The notes: generated from the sequence alone by a model not told the origin. A stretch of 50,622 nt of DNA from Pseudomonas sp. 21 (GCF_000955805.1 NZ_JYOA01000007.1:210639-261260), one strand, 5' to 3'; positions 8,900 to 17,851 are shown, numbered from the stretch's first letter. A program made the numbers and translations.

Positions 8900-9520
8900 A
8901 TGCGCGCCGACCTGGAAATCATCCAAGACTGGATCCCCGCCGGCAGCCGCGTGCTCGACCTGGGCTGCGGCGACGGCGAGCTGCTCGCCTGGCTGCGCGA
9001 CCACAAGCAGGTCGGCGGCTACGGCCTGGAGATCGACCCCGACAAGATTGCCAAATGCATCGAACGTGGGGTGAACGTCATCGAACAGGACCTGGACAAG
9101 GGCCTGGGCAACTTCGCCAGCGACAGTTTCGACGTGGTGGTGATGACCCAGTCGCTGCAGGCCCTGCGCTACCCGGACAAGGTGCTGGCGGAGATGCTGC
9201 GCGTGGGCAAGACGTGCATCATCACCTTCCCCAACTTCGGCCACTGGCGCTGCCGCTGGTACCTCGCGCGCAATGGCCGCATGCCAGTGTCGGAGTTCCT
9301 TCCGTACACTTGGTACAACACGCCGAACATCCACTTCTGCACCTTCCGCGACTTCGAGGCGCTCTGCCACGAGCAGCACGCGAAGGTGCTGGACCGCCTG
9401 GCGGTGGACCACGAGCACCAGCATGGCTGGGCCTCGCGAATCTGGCCTAATCTGTTGGGTGAGATCGGCATCTACCGGATCAGCGGCGCTGGCGTGCAAG
9501 ACCACCGCATCGCCGTCTGA
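8900..9520 (+). CDS. metW: Methionine biosynthesis protein MetW
   Basis: 206 residues with a class I SAM-binding fold: motif I VLDLGCGDGELLAWL (about residues 19-33), acidic motif YGLEIDPDKI and VVVMTQSLQAL. The RWYLARNGRMPV and WYNTPNIHFCTFRDFE segments are typical of MetW. MetW works with MetX and stimulates homoserine acylation in several proteobacteria; a true methyl-transfer substrate is not known. An AAGGACCACC ribosome site precedes the ATG. It is co-directional with metX, eight bases downstream. Confidence 0.95.
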   Translation: MRADLEIIQDWIPAGSRVLDLGCGDGELLAWLRDHKQVGGYGLEIDPDKIAKCIERGVNVIEQDLDKGLGNFASDSFDVVVMTQSLQALRYPDKVLAEMLRVGKTCIITFPNFGHWRCRWYLARNGRMPVSEFLPYTWYNTPNIHFCTFRDFEALCHEQHAKVLDRLAVDHEHQHGWASRIWPNLLGEIGIYRISGAGVQDHRIAV

Positions 9521-9554
9521 TCGCGGCTACCTGATAGAGCCCGGGAGAAACATC

Positions 9555-9977
9555 ATGCGCCGCCTGCTTACCTTCTTCGCCTGCCTGGTCCTCGCCGTCC
9601 CCGCCTTCGCCGAACAGGTGAAGCGCCTGGGTGACCTGCAGGTGCACTACAGCGTGTTCAACTCCAGCTTCCTCCAGCCCAATGTCGCGCAAGCGGTGGG
9701 CGTGGTGCGCAGCAAGGCCCAGGGCGTGGTCAACATCGTGCCGCTGGACGCCAGCGGCAAACCGGCCAACGCCACCGTCGCCGGCTCCGCGAAGAACCTG
9801 ATGGGCCAGACCGTTCCCCTGACCTTCAAGCGCGTGGTCGAGGAAGGCGCCGTGTACAACCTGGCGCAGTTCCCCATCGAAGGCCGCGAAACCCTGACCT
9901 TCTCCATCCAGGTCCAGTCCGGAAACGAAGCCCCGCAAAGCTTCGATTTCATGCAGGAAATCTTCCCCGACGAATGA
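9555..9977 (+). CDS. DUF4426 periplasmic protein
   Basis: 140 residues from the ATG at 9555, which has a GGGAGAAA ribosome site. A clear signal peptide ends at VPAFA-EQ (residue 19). The mature part is a beta-rich domain starting [18 protein letters not shown] and ending [12 protein letters not shown], the DUF4426 pattern. No function is known. Its stop overlaps the rdgB start in an ATGA arrangement, so it is translationally coupled to rdgB and belongs to the metXW-rdgB-hemW operon. Confidence 0.88.
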   Translation: MRRLLTFFACLVLAVPAFAEQVKRLGDLQVHYSVFNSSFLQPNVAQAVGVVRSKAQGVVNIVPLDASGKPANATVAGSAKNLMGQTVPLTFKRVVEEGAVYNLAQFPIEGRETLTFSIQVQSGNEAPQSFDFMQEIFPDE

Positions 9978-10567
9978 TCAAGCTCGAACAACTGGTGCTG
10001 GCCAGTCACAACGCCGGCAAGCTCAAGGAACTCCAGGCCATGCTCGGAGCCCACGTGAAAGTGCGCTCCATCGGCGAGTTCAGCGACGTGGAGCCGGAAG
10101 AGACCGGCCTCTCGTTCGTCGAGAACGCCATCCTCAAGGCCCGCAATGCCGCGCGCATCTCCGGCCTGCCGGCACTGGCCGACGACTCGGGCCTGGCGGT
10201 GGACTTCCTCGGCGGTGCGCCGGGCATCTATTCCGCGCGCTACGCCGACGGCAAGGGTGACGCGGCGAACAACGCCAAGCTGCTGGACGCCCTGAAGGAC
10301 GTGCCGGACGAGCAGCGCGGCGCCCAGTTCGTCAGCGTGCTGGCACTCGTCCGCCACGCCGACGACCCGCTGCCGATCCTCTGCGAAGGCCTCTGGCACG
10401 GCAGCATCCTGCGCGAAGCCCGCGGCGAGCACGGCTTCGGCTATGACCCGCTGTTCTGGGTGCCGGAAGCCAACTGCTCCAGCGCCGAACTGCCGCCCGA
10501 GCAGAAGAACCAGCTCAGCCACCGCGCCCGCGCCATGGCCCTGCTGAAGCAACGGCTGGGTCTATGA
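9974..10567 (+). CDS. rdgB: dITP/XTP pyrophosphatase RdgB
   Basis: 197-residue Ham1/RdgB-type nucleotide pyrophosphatase that hydrolyses dITP, XTP and dHAPTP to monophosphates, keeping deaminated purines out of DNA and RNA. The substrate loop [14 protein letters not shown] is at the N-terminus. The metal and base-recognition segments are [25 protein letters not shown] and [14 protein letters not shown]. The ATG overlaps the DUF4426 stop and the TGA overlaps the hemW start, both by four bases. Confidence 0.96.
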   Translation: MIKLEQLVLASHNAGKLKELQAMLGAHVKVRSIGEFSDVEPEETGLSFVENAILKARNAARISGLPALADDSGLAVDFLGGAPGIYSARYADGKGDAANNAKLLDALKDVPDEQRGAQFVSVLALVRHADDPLPILCEGLWHGSILREARGEHGFGYDPLFWVPEANCSSAELPPEQKNQLSHRARAMALLKQRLGL

Positions 10568-11751
10568 GCCAGGCAGGACGCCACGGGCTCGACGCCGGGC
10601 CGGTGGTTTCCGGCTTCCGCCTGCCGCCGCTGTCCGCGTATGTGCACATCCCCTGGTGCGTGCGCAAATGCCCCTATTGCGACTTCAACTCCCACGCCGC
10701 CGGCCCGGAGCTGCCCGAAGACGCCTACGTCGAGGCGCTGCTGGCTGACCTGGCTGCCGACCGCGGCTACGTCCACGGCCGCAAGCTGACCTCGATCTTC
10801 TTCGGCGGCGGCACGCCCAGCCTGTTCTCCGCCAGCGCACTGGGCCGCATCCTCGCAGGCCTGGAGCGGCAAGTCGGTTTCGAGAGCGACATCGAGATCA
10901 CCCTGGAAGCCAACCCGGGCACCTTCGAGCAGGCCAAGTTCGCCGACTACCGCGCCCTGGGCATCAACCGGCTGTCCATCGGCATCCAGAGCTTCCAGGC
11001 CGAGAAGCTCAAGGCGCTCGGTCGCATCCATGACGGCGACGAAGCCGTGCGTGCGGCCGAGATGGCCCGCCGCGCCGGCTTCGACAACTTCAACCTGGAC
11101 CTGATGCACGGCCTGCCGGAGCAGAGCGTCGCCGACGCGCTGGGCGACCTGCAGCAGGCCATCGCCCTGGCGCCGACGCACCTGTCCTGGTACCAGCTGA
11201 CCATGGAGCCGAACACGGTGTTCTGGAGCCAGCCGCCGGAGCTGCCCGAGGACGACCAGCTGTGGGAAATCCAGGAAGCCGGCCAGGCGCTGCTCGCCCA
11301 GGCGGGCTACCTGCAGTACGAAACCTCCGCCTATGCCCGCGACGGCAAGCGCGCGCGGCACAACCTGAACTACTGGACCTTCGGCGACTTCCTCGGCATC
11401 GGCGCCGGCGCCCACGCCAAGCTGAGCACCCCGGAAGGCCGCATCCTGCGCACCTGGAAGACCCGCCTGCCGAAGGACTACCTGAACCCGGAGAAACCCT
11501 TCCAGGCCGGCGAGCGCGACCTGGAAGCGGACGACCTGCCCTTCGAGTTCATGATGAACGCCCTGCGCCTCACCGATGGCGTGCCGGCGGCGACCTTCGC
11601 CGAGCGCACCGGCCTGCCACTGGCTGCCATCGAAGAAGCCTGCCGACAGGCGCGCCAGGACGGCCTCCTGGTGGACGACCCGCAGCGCCTGGCGCCGACC
11701 GAACGCGGCCAACTGTTCCTCAACGACCTGCTGCAGCGCTTCCTGCCCTGA
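10564..11751 (+). CDS. hemW: Heme chaperone / radical SAM protein HemW
   Basis: 395 residues, radical SAM fold. The cluster motif is CVRKCPYC (C32, C36, C39) within [19 protein letters not shown]. The glycine-rich SAM segment FFGGGTPSL follows, and the HNLNYW motif linked to heme binding in HemW is present. It was once annotated as HemN-like coproporphyrinogen oxidase, but the cysteine spacing CxxxCxxC without a fourth flanking cysteine and the HNxxYW motif favour HemW, a heme-trafficking factor. The start ATG overlaps the rdgB stop (ATGA). Confidence 0.94.
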   Translation: MSQAGRHGLDAGPVVSGFRLPPLSAYVHIPWCVRKCPYCDFNSHAAGPELPEDAYVEALLADLAADRGYVHGRKLTSIFFGGGTPSLFSASALGRILAGLERQVGFESDIEITLEANPGTFEQAKFADYRALGINRLSIGIQSFQAEKLKALGRIHDGDEAVRAAEMARRAGFDNFNLDLMHGLPEQSVADALGDLQQAIALAPTHLSWYQLTMEPNTVFWSQPPELPEDDQLWEIQEAGQALLAQAGYLQYETSAYARDGKRARHNLNYWTFGDFLGIGAGAHAKLSTPEGRILRTWKTRLPKDYLNPEKPFQAGERDLEADDLPFEFMMNALRLTDGVPAATFAERTGLPLAAIEEACRQARQDGLLVDDPQRLAPTERGQLFLNDLLQRFLP

Positions 11752-11757
11752 GAACCG

Positions 11758-11783
11758 GGCGGGCGACGCTGCTGTCGCCCGCC
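11758..11783 (+). terminator. Hairpin after hemW
   Basis: Perfect ten-base inverted repeat GGCGGGCGAC (11758-11767) / GTCGCCCGCC (11774-11783), six bases after the hemW stop. It lacks a T-tract, so the terminator call is tentative. Confidence 0.5.
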
Positions 11784-11823
11784 GTGTACACTCCCCGGCG
11801 ACTCTCGATCCCAAGGAGCCCCA

Positions 11824-12147
11824 ATGGACTTCGCGCTCGACCTGATTGCCAACGTCTCCCGCTGGTGCCGCGGCCACCTGTCCGACATCGCCCTGGCGAT
11901 CATGGCCACCGTGCTGGTGCTGTTCGGCCCGGCGATCAATGCCTGGGTGCAGCAGCGCATCGGCAGCCTGAATTTCGTCTTCCGCACCCTGCTGTTCGTG
12001 CTGATCTGCGCCGTGGGCTACGGCCTGGCGATGGTCTTCGTCACCCCGTGGCTGGCCAAGGGCCTGGGCTATTTCAACAACTACACCCTGGCGCCTGTCC
12101 TGCTGCTAGTGTTCTTCGTGATTGGCATGATCGCCGACCGCAGTTGA
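11824..12147 (+). CDS. DUF3392 inner-membrane protein
   Basis: 107 residues with three hydrophobic helices (about 20-42, 52-75 and 88-106) and the DUF3392 pattern ALAIMATVLVLFGPAINAWV ... GYGLAMVFVTPWLAKGL. A good CAAGGAG ribosome site lies seven bases before the ATG. The function is unknown. It follows the hemW hairpin and precedes a small soluble protein by 45 bases. Confidence 0.85.
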   Translation: MDFALDLIANVSRWCRGHLSDIALAIMATVLVLFGPAINAWVQQRIGSLNFVFRTLLFVLICAVGYGLAMVFVTPWLAKGLGYFNNYTLAPVLLLVFFVIGMIADRS

Positions 12148-12192
12148 CCTGCGTTCTTCCGGCGGTTGGCCACCCCACCCGCCGGAGGACAC

Positions 12193-12447
12193 ATGAAGCC
12201 GATCAAGCATCTCTACCTGCACTTCTCTGATGGCCAGCGCCTGGCGCTGCGCTTCCCGCAACAGAGCGACGACCCCGCCGAAGTGGCCCGCGGCATCCGC
12301 AAGCAGATGGAATCGCCGGTCATCAGCATCGAGGTGGACGGCGACCTGCTGATCATCCCGCGCACCAGCATCAAGTACCTGCAGATCAGCCCGGCGCCAA
12401 TGCGCATGCCGGAGACCACCGTGCTGGGTGCCGAGCTGATCGAGTAA
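12193..12447 (+). CDS. Small conserved hypothetical protein
   Basis: 84 residues from the ATG at 12193, chosen because a strong GGAGGA ribosome site precedes it. It is soluble and acidic, with alternating beta strands (HLYLHFSDGQRLALRFP, VISIEVDGDLLIIPRTSIKYLQISPAP). There is no signal peptide or recognisable catalytic motif. The clear ribosome site and coding-like composition make it a real gene. I do not recognise a function. Confidence 0.75.
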   Translation: MKPIKHLYLHFSDGQRLALRFPQQSDDPAEVARGIRKQMESPVISIEVDGDLLIIPRTSIKYLQISPAPMRMPETTVLGAELIE

Positions 12448-12490
12448 CGCGCGCCACTCGAGCAGGAACATCGACAAGGGCATGGTTTTT

Positions 12491-12570
12491 TGTAGGAGCG
12501 AGCTTGCTCGCGAACCGCCCCAGCACCGGCGCCGCCGGATGGCACGTTCGCGAGCAAGCTCGCTCCTACA
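12491..12570. repeat. REP palindrome pair
   Basis: Two inverted copies of the same 25-base unit, TGTAGGAGCGAGC...GAAC at 12491-12515 and its complement at 12546-12570, around a 30-base spacer. The same unit recurs at 33861, 40672 and 50557. It matches the common Pseudomonas REP element carrying GAGCNNGCTC. It lies between convergent genes. Confidence 0.9.
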
Positions 12571-12632
12571 GGCTCTGTCCACCCGCATCTCCTGCATAGA
12601 CAAAGGCCACCTCGCGGCGGCCTCTGCTGGAC

Positions 12633-13979
12633 TCAGTTACCCTCGCGGCGCAATGCCTGCGGGGTGAAGTCGCGCGGGCCCAGCGGGACCTTGAAGTCGT
12701 ACATCGGCTCGTTGTTGTCCAGGCCGTCGACGAAGTAGCGCCTGCCTTCGAAGTCGTACAGCGCCTCCAGGGTGCTGAGCACCATGGGCACGTCGTAGTA
12801 GTTGATCGGGTGCACTTCCTGGGCGCGGATCAGCTTGCCGTCGGCGTTGTAGATGTCCGAGGCGAGGATCTGCCAGCTGTCCTCATCCAGGTAGAAACGG
12901 CGCTTGGCGAACGGATGGCCCATGCCCTTGCGCAGGGTCGCCTCGACCACCCAGACACGGTGCGGCTCGTAGCGCAGCAATTCGGGGTTGAGGGTCTTGG
13001 TCTTGAGGGTATCCGCGTAGGGAATGCCCTTCTGGTGCACGGCATAGCTGTTGTACGGCACCAGCATCTCGCGCTTGCCCAGCAGCTGCCACTCGTAGTG
13101 GTCCGGCGCGCCGTTGTAGACGTCCACGGTATCGGCGGTGGCCAGGCCGTTGGTGTCGGGCTGCAGGGTGTCGTAGGCCAGGCTCGGCAGGCGCCGCACG
13201 CGGCGTTCGCCGCTGTTGAAGCGCCAGGCCTTGCGGATCGACAGCACCTGGTCGATGGTCTCCTGCACCACCAGCGCGGAACCAGCCAGCTTGGCCGGGG
13301 CGACGATGTTGTACTTGTAGTAGAACAGCGTGTTGTTCAGGTCCTGCGGGGTCATGCCCTCGCGGCCGTAGTTGAAGTACACGTAGCGATCGAGCTTGAG
13401 CAGGTTGTAGCTGCCGCTGGCGAGCACGGCGGCCTGGTTGGTCACCATGTGAATCTGCTCGCCACGGTAGCGCATGATGTGGTTCCAGATCGCTTCCAGA
13501 CCGGTCTTCGGCATCGGGAACGGCACGCCGGCGGCAGCGCCCTGCACGCCGTTGCCGTCGGCGATCAGCTCGGCGTTCTCGGCATTGAAGCGGGTGGCGT
13601 CATAGATGCGCTGGGGCAGCGAGGCACTGCGGCGGCTGGGGAAGACGCGCAGGTAGTAGTCCGGGTTCTCCTGCAGCAGCGCCTGGGTGCCGGGCGTGAG
13701 CAGCGCCTGGTACTGCGCCAGGTTCTTGCTGTCGATCTTGTACTGCACGGCGTCGCCAGCGTACGGATCGAGGTGATGGCTGCCGGGCTGGTAGCCTGCC
13801 GGCGCGGTGGTGATGCCGCCGGTCCAGGCGGGGATGGTGCCACTGGCGTTGCCGGCCATCTCCGCCCCCATCGGCGTGAGGTCGCGGCCCAGTCGAGCGG
13901 CCTCGGTGGCATCGACTTTCGCCTGCGCCGGCAGGGCCCACGCCCCCGCCATCAGCAGTACAGCAAGTTTCTTCAACAC
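12633..13979 (-). CDS. DUF1329 exported protein
   Basis: 448 residues from a GTG at 13979 with an AAGGAG ribosome site. The signal peptide ends at ALPAQA-KV (residue 20). The mature protein has the DUF1329 pattern: EAARLGRDLTPMGAEMAGN, IPAWTGG, DPYAGD, YDVPMVLSTLEALYDFEGRRY. DUF1329 proteins have a LolA/LolB-like barrel fold and often accompany a DUF1302 protein and an RND transporter; none is next to this copy. It is probably periplasmic or outer-membrane associated, possibly lipid- or sterol-linked by family association only. Confidence 0.88.
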   Translation of the reverse strand: MLKKLAVLLMAGAWALPAQAKVDATEAARLGRDLTPMGAEMAGNASGTIPAWTGGITTAPAGYQPGSHHLDPYAGDAVQYKIDSKNLAQYQALLTPGTQALLQENPDYYLRVFPSRRSASLPQRIYDATRFNAENAELIADGNGVQGAAAGVPFPMPKTGLEAIWNHIMRYRGEQIHMVTNQAAVLASGSYNLLKLDRYVYFNYGREGMTPQDLNNTLFYYKYNIVAPAKLAGSALVVQETIDQVLSIRKAWRFNSGERRVRRLPSLAYDTLQPDTNGLATADTVDVYNGAPDHYEWQLLGKREMLVPYNSYAVHQKGIPYADTLKTKTLNPELLRYEPHRVWVVEATLRKGMGHPFAKRRFYLDEDSWQILASDIYNADGKLIRAQEVHPINYYDVPMVLSTLEALYDFEGRRYFVDGLDNNEPMYDFKVPLGPRDFTPQALRREGN

Positions 13980-14116
13980 AGCAGACTCCTTTGCGACGGA
14001 CTCCTGTCCATCACTCTTATTTTCGTCCGCGGCGGATGCCGCTTTTTATTCAGGAGGTGAGGGGTGGCCTTTGCGGCCTGCCGGGTGGTCCCGGTCTGTA
14101 GGGTGTTCATCCGTGG

Positions 14117-14141
14117 AAAAGGCCTGCCGTGCAGGCCTTTT
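14117..14141 (-). terminator. Bidirectional terminator after trmB
   Basis: Perfect inverted repeat AAAAGGCCTGC (14117-14127) / GCAGGCCTTTT (14131-14141). It carries an A-run on one side and a T-run on the other. It lies just past the trmB stop (minus strand), ahead of the DUF1329 promoter region. Confidence 0.85.
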
Positions 14142-14148
14142 CGGTAGA

Positions 14149-14877
14149 TCAGTCGACGCGCTCGAACTTCAGGTCCCAGACGCCATGGCCGAGTCGCTCC
14201 CCGCGACGTTCGAACTTGGTGACCGGGCGCTCTTCCGGGCGCGGCACATAGGTATTGTCCGCCGAAAGGTTGCGATAGCCGGGTGCGGCATTCATCACTT
14301 CCAGCATGTGCTCAGCATATTGTTCCCAGTCGGTGGCCATGTGCAGCACGCCGCCGACCTTCAGCTTCTGGCGCACCAGCTCGGCCCAGGCAGGCTGCAC
14401 GATACGACGCTTGTGGTGACGCGACTTGTGCCACGGGTCCGGGAAGAACAGCAGCAGGCGGTCAAGGCTGGCGTCGGCCACGCAGTCGCGCAGCACTTCG
14501 ATGGCGTCGCAGCTGTAGACGCGGATATTGGCCAGGTCCTGGGTCAGCATGCCATTGAGCAGTGCGCCGACGCCCGGACGGTGTACTTCCACGCCAATGA
14601 AGTCCTGCTCCGGTGCGGCAGCCGCCATCTCCAGGGTGGCGTGGCCCATGCCGAAACCGATCTCGAAGGTACGCGGTGCCTGGCGCCCGAATACCTGGTC
14701 GAAGTCCCGCGCGCCGTCGGCCAGCTCCAGGCCGTATTTCGGCCAGCCCTGGTCGAGGCCGCGCTGCTGGCCCTCGGTCATGCGCCCGGCACGCATCACG
14801 AAGCTCTTGATGGCGCGCATCGGACGGTTGTCGGCGTCGGGCTGGTTCTCGGGCTGATTCTCGGGAATGTCACTCAT
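14149..14877 (-). CDS. trmB: tRNA (guanine-N7-)-methyltransferase TrmB
   Basis: 242 residues from the ATG at 14877. It makes m7G46 in the tRNA variable loop using SAM. The SAM site is [30 protein letters not shown] and the signature [21 protein letters not shown] carry the catalytic region, and [17 protein letters not shown] is the C-terminal substrate motif. The first 20 residues form an acidic Glu/Asn/Asp extension with an ENQP repeat. It lies downstream of thiG across a strong hairpin. Confidence 0.96.
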   Translation of the reverse strand: MSDIPENQPENQPDADNRPMRAIKSFVMRAGRMTEGQQRGLDQGWPKYGLELADGARDFDQVFGRQAPRTFEIGFGMGHATLEMAAAAPEQDFIGVEVHRPGVGALLNGMLTQDLANIRVYSCDAIEVLRDCVADASLDRLLLFFPDPWHKSRHHKRRIVQPAWAELVRQKLKVGGVLHMATDWEQYAEHMLEVMNAAPGYRNLSADNTYVPRPEERPVTKFERRGERLGHGVWDLKFERVD

Positions 14878-14900
14878 GACTCGGACCTTGCGGGTAATGC

Positions 14901-14940
14901 ACGCGCGGGCCGGCTGCCTTCGGCAATCCGGCCCGCGCGT
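14901..14940 (-). other. Strong branched hairpin between thiG and trmB
   Basis: Perfect 13-base inverted repeat ACGCGCGGGCCGG (14901-14913) / CCGGCCCGCGCGT (14928-14940). Its loop contains a further TGCC/GGCA stem. There is no T-run on the minus strand. It could terminate, stabilise or process the thiG-trmB transcript. Confidence 0.55.
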
Positions 14941-14954
14941 CGGGATGGAAATAC

Positions 14955-15761
14955 TTAGTTGATCAGGCCCGTCATCGGCGACGACGCACTGGCGTACAGC
15001 TTGCGCGGCATGCGGCCGGCCAGGTAGGCCAGGCGGCCGGCGACGATGGCGTGCTTCATGGCCTCGGCCATCATCACCGGGTTCTGCGCGTGGGCGATGG
15101 CGGTGTTCATCAGCACGGCCTCGCAACCCAGCTCCATGGCGATGGTGGCGTCGGAGGCGGTGCCCACGCCGGCATCCACCAGCACCGGAACGGTGGCTTC
15201 CTCGAGGATGATGCGCAGGTTGTACGGGTTGCAGATGCCCAGGCCCGAGCCGATCAGGCCGGCCAGCGGCATCACCGCGATGCAGCCGATCTCGGCCAGC
15301 TGGCGCGCGATGATCGGGTCGTCGCTGGTGTACACCATGACGTCGAAGCCGTCCTTGACCAGCACTTCGGCCGCCTTGAGGGTTTCCACGACATTGGGGA
15401 AGAGGGTTTTCTGGTCGGCCAGGACTTCCAGCTTGACCAGGTTGTGGCCATCGAGCAGCTCGCGGGCCAGGCGGCAGGTGCGCACGGCCTCGACGGCGTC
15501 GTAGCAGCCGGCGGTGTTCGGCAGGATGGTGTAGCGGTCCGGCGGAATCACATCCAGCAGGTTGGGCTCGCCCGGGTTCTGGCCAATGTTGGTACGGCGC
15601 ACGGCCACGGTGACGATCTCGGCGCCCGAGGCCTCGATGGCGACACGGGTCTCTTCGAGGTCCTTGTACTTGCCGGTCCCGACCAGCAGGCGCGAATTGT
15701 AGGTGCGGCCAGCCAGGGTGAAGGGCTTGTCGACCGGCAGGTTGGAGTTGGTTTGGCTCAT
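14955..15761 (-). CDS. thiG: Thiazole synthase ThiG
   Basis: 268-residue TIM-barrel enzyme that builds the thiazole phosphate of thiamine from deoxyxylulose phosphate, dehydroglycine and ThiS thiocarboxylate. The Schiff-base lysine is in [17 protein letters not shown]. The phosphate-binding loops are [16 protein letters not shown] and [13 protein letters not shown]. The N-terminal signature [13 protein letters not shown] and [13 protein letters not shown] are typical. The start ATG at 15761 lies 54 bases after thiS, so the sulfur carrier and synthase are probably co-transcribed. Confidence 0.97.
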   Translation of the reverse strand: MSQTNSNLPVDKPFTLAGRTYNSRLLVGTGKYKDLEETRVAIEASGAEIVTVAVRRTNIGQNPGEPNLLDVIPPDRYTILPNTAGCYDAVEAVRTCRLARELLDGHNLVKLEVLADQKTLFPNVVETLKAAEVLVKDGFDVMVYTSDDPIIARQLAEIGCIAVMPLAGLIGSGLGICNPYNLRIILEEATVPVLVDAGVGTASDATIAMELGCEAVLMNTAIAHAQNPVMMAEAMKHAIVAGRLAYLAGRMPRKLYASASSPMTGLIN

Positions 15762-15815
15762 CGGATCACTCCTGAAGGAAAGGCGGGCGGGGCCTGAAAG
15801 TCTGGGAGGCGGCTG

Positions 15816-16016
15816 CTAGCCGCCGCCGATGGCATGCACCACTTCCACCTGGTCGCCTTCGCTCAGGGCGGTGGCGGCGTGCTGGCTGCGCGGCACGATG
15901 TCCTGGTTGAGCTCGACCGCGACACGCTTGCCGGTGAGGTCGAGACGCTCGAGCAGGTTGGCGACGCTGTGGCCGTCGGGCAGCTCGAAGGGTTCGCCGT
16001 TCAACTGAATACGCAT
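15816..16016 (-). CDS. thiS: Sulfur carrier protein ThiS
   Basis: 66 residues from the ATG at 16016; the longer upstream extension is not family-like. It has the ubiquitin-like beta-grasp fold, with MRIQLNGEPFELPDGHSVANLLERL at the start. It ends in the obligatory Gly-Gly (HAIGGG), which is adenylated by ThiF and then thiocarboxylated as the sulfur donor for ThiG. It is the first gene of the thiS-thiG pair. Confidence 0.95.
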   Translation of the reverse strand: MRIQLNGEPFELPDGHSVANLLERLDLTGKRVAVELNQDIVPRSQHAATALSEGDQVEVVHAIGGG

Positions 16017-16116
16017 GGGCGGGACGGTCGTTGCTGGAGGGGGTCGCATTCTAGCCCGATCGCGCCCGATGACCAAGTTACCGGAGCGTCGCACTCGGGC
16101 TTTTCTGACGTCCGGG

Positions 16117-16485
16117 TCAACCCAGGCGGAAGGCCGCGGCCAGCAGCAGCGCCCAGCCGATCAGGAAGAACAACCCGCCAATCGGGGTGATGATGCCCAC
16201 CCCCAGGCCGGCCAGGGTCAGCAGGTAGAGGCTGCCGGAAAACAGCAGGATGCCGACGGTGAAGGCCCAGCCGGCAAGGCTGACCAGTGTGCCGCCGATG
16301 TGCGCCGAGAGCAGCGCCACGCCGAACAGCGCCAGGGCATGCAGCATCTGGTAATGCACGCCGGTCTGGAACACCGCCAGGTACTCGGGGGTGAGCTTGC
16401 TCTTCAGGCCGTGGGCAGCGAAGGCGCCGAGGGCGACCCCGGTGAAACCGAAGAAGGCGGCGAGCATCAGGAAAGTGCGCAGCAT
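16117..16485 (-). CDS. DUF423 (YgdD family) membrane protein
   Basis: 122 residues with four hydrophobic helices. The DUF423 signature is GVALGAFAAHGLKSKLTPEYLAVFQTGVHYQMLHALALF, with a second half ending TPIGGLFFLIGWALL. Members are small inner-membrane proteins of unknown function. It is divergent from mtgA, with about 65 bases between the start codons. Confidence 0.9.
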   Translation of the reverse strand: MLRTFLMLAAFFGFTGVALGAFAAHGLKSKLTPEYLAVFQTGVHYQMLHALALFGVALLSAHIGGTLVSLAGWAFTVGILLFSGSLYLLTLAGLGVGIITPIGGLFFLIGWALLLAAAFRLG

Positions 16486-16550
16486 CGGAAAGCTCCAGAC
16501 AGGTGAGTGCCGCTATAATGGCCCGCTCATCCGCCCAGTCAAAGCCTCGA

Positions 16551-17240
16551 ATGCCCAAGCTGCTCCGCCGCCTGCTGAAGATCGCGCTCTGGTTCGTCGC
16601 CATCAGCGTCGGGCTGGTCATCGTCCTGCGCTGGGTGCCGCCGCCGGGAACCATGGTGATGATCGAGCGCAAGGTCGAATCCTGGTTCAACGGCCAGCCC
16701 ATCGACCTGCAGCGCAGCTGGCGCTCGTGGGGCGAGCTGCCGGACAGCCTCAAGCTCGCCGTGATCGCCAGCGAGGACCAGAAGTTCGCCGAGCACCACG
16801 GCTTCGACCTGCCGGCGATCCAGAAGGCCCTGGCGCACAACGAACAGGGCGGCAAGGTGCGCGGCGGCAGCACCATCAGCCAGCAGGTGGCGAAGAACGT
16901 CTTCCTGTGGACCGGCCGCAGCTGGGTGCGCAAGGGCTTCGAGGCCTGGTTCACCCTGCTGATCGAGACCTTCTGGTCCAAGCAGCGGATTCTCGAGGTC
17001 TACCTCAACAGCGTGGAATGGGATGCCGGCGTGTTCGGCGCCCAGGCCGCCGCCCAGCATCACTTCGGCGTCGATGCCAAGCGCCTGTCGCAACAGCAGG
17101 CCAGCCTGCTGGCGGCCGTACTGCCCAACCCGCGCAAGTGGAGCGCCGGCAAGCCCGGCCCCTACGTGCGCCAGCGCGCCTCATGGATTCGCCAGCAGAT
17201 GTGGCAGCTGGGCGGCAGCGACTACCTCGAACGCCTTTAA
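16551..17240 (+). CDS. mtgA: Monofunctional peptidoglycan transglycosylase MtgA
   Basis: GT51 glycosyltransferase that polymerises lipid II without a transpeptidase domain. One N-terminal transmembrane helix (about residues 8-27) precedes the catalytic domain. Its signatures are AVIASEDQKFAEHHGFD (catalytic Glu), GGKVRGGSTISQQVAKNVFLW and KQRILEVYLNSVEWDAGVFG. The ATG at 16551 gives 229 residues. An in-frame ATG at 16518 with AGGTGAG upstream is a real alternative, although a TATAAT sequence overlaps it. The last four bases overlap the convergent downstream gene. Confidence 0.95.
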   Translation: MPKLLRRLLKIALWFVAISVGLVIVLRWVPPPGTMVMIERKVESWFNGQPIDLQRSWRSWGELPDSLKLAVIASEDQKFAEHHGFDLPAIQKALAHNEQGGKVRGGSTISQQVAKNVFLWTGRSWVRKGFEAWFTLLIETFWSKQRILEVYLNSVEWDAGVFGAQAAAQHHFGVDAKRLSQQQASLLAAVLPNPRKWSAGKPGPYVRQRASWIRQQMWQLGGSDYLERL

Positions 17241-17851
17241 GGCGTCTCGCTGGTCTTGAGGGTATTGCGCGGGACCACCCGCACCCACTGCAGGGTGCCG
17301 TCGCGGTGCAGCAGGGTCATGCCCTTCTCCGGATAGACCCAGGCCTCGCCGCCATCCACCTGCAGGCGCAGGCGCGGGTCGCCCAGGCTCACCGCCAGAC
17401 GGCCGACCGCCAGGTCCTCCTGGGGCGCCAGCGCCAGCTCGGAGACCGGCTTGTTGCCCAGTTGCCCCATCAGCTCGGCGCTCAGCGGCTGGTCCTTGCT
17501 GGTCGGCTGCATGCCGGTGGCCTTGGCCAGGCTGGCATGCTCGGCGCCGCTCAGGGCCAGCTCCGCCTCGACATGCCAGGGACCCTCTTCCGTCACCAGC
17601 TTGCCGCGGTAATGCAGTTGCGGGCCGTCCTGGCTGGCGGTCAGCCACAGCTCGCCGGGCTGCTGGCCCTGCAAGTCATTCAGGGTCAGCTGGTCGTCGG
17701 CCAGCGGCTCGAAGACCTTTTCCTTCCAGTCGTTGAACCACTGCGGCGGCTTGGGCGGCGCCGAAGTACGGGCAACCCAGGTGCCCAGGCCGAAAGCCAG
17801 CAGGGCGATAACCAGAAAAAACATCCCGTGGACGGGACGCAGGCGCGGCAT
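17237..17851 (-). CDS. Hypothetical membrane-anchored protein
   Basis: 204 residues from the ATG at 17851, chosen for its GGAGAG ribosome site five bases upstream; ATG 17863 is possible. A single N-terminal helix (GMFFLVIALLAFGLGTWVA) acts as anchor or uncleaved signal. A Pro-rich linker leads to a beta-rich domain of about 150 residues (DGPQLHYRGKLVTEEGPWHVEAEL, GEAWVYPEKGMTLLHRDG). There is no catalytic motif. Its location next to mtgA suggests an envelope role but does not prove one. Its stop overlaps the mtgA stop by four bases, tail to tail. Confidence 0.75.
   Translation of the reverse strand: MPRLRPVHGMFFLVIALLAFGLGTWVARTSAPPKPPQWFNDWKEKVFEPLADDQLTLNDLQGQQPGELWLTASQDGPQLHYRGKLVTEEGPWHVEAELALSGAEHASLAKATGMQPTSKDQPLSAELMGQLGNKPVSELALAPQEDLAVGRLAVSLGDPRLRLQVDGGEAWVYPEKGMTLLHRDGTLQWVRVVPRNTLKTSETP

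Noticed and set aside
16514..16519. TATAAT sequence before mtgA as a sigma-70 -10
   Set aside because: No matching -35 about 17 bases upstream (AGCTCC), and it overlaps a possible ATG at 16518; too weak to list as a promoter.
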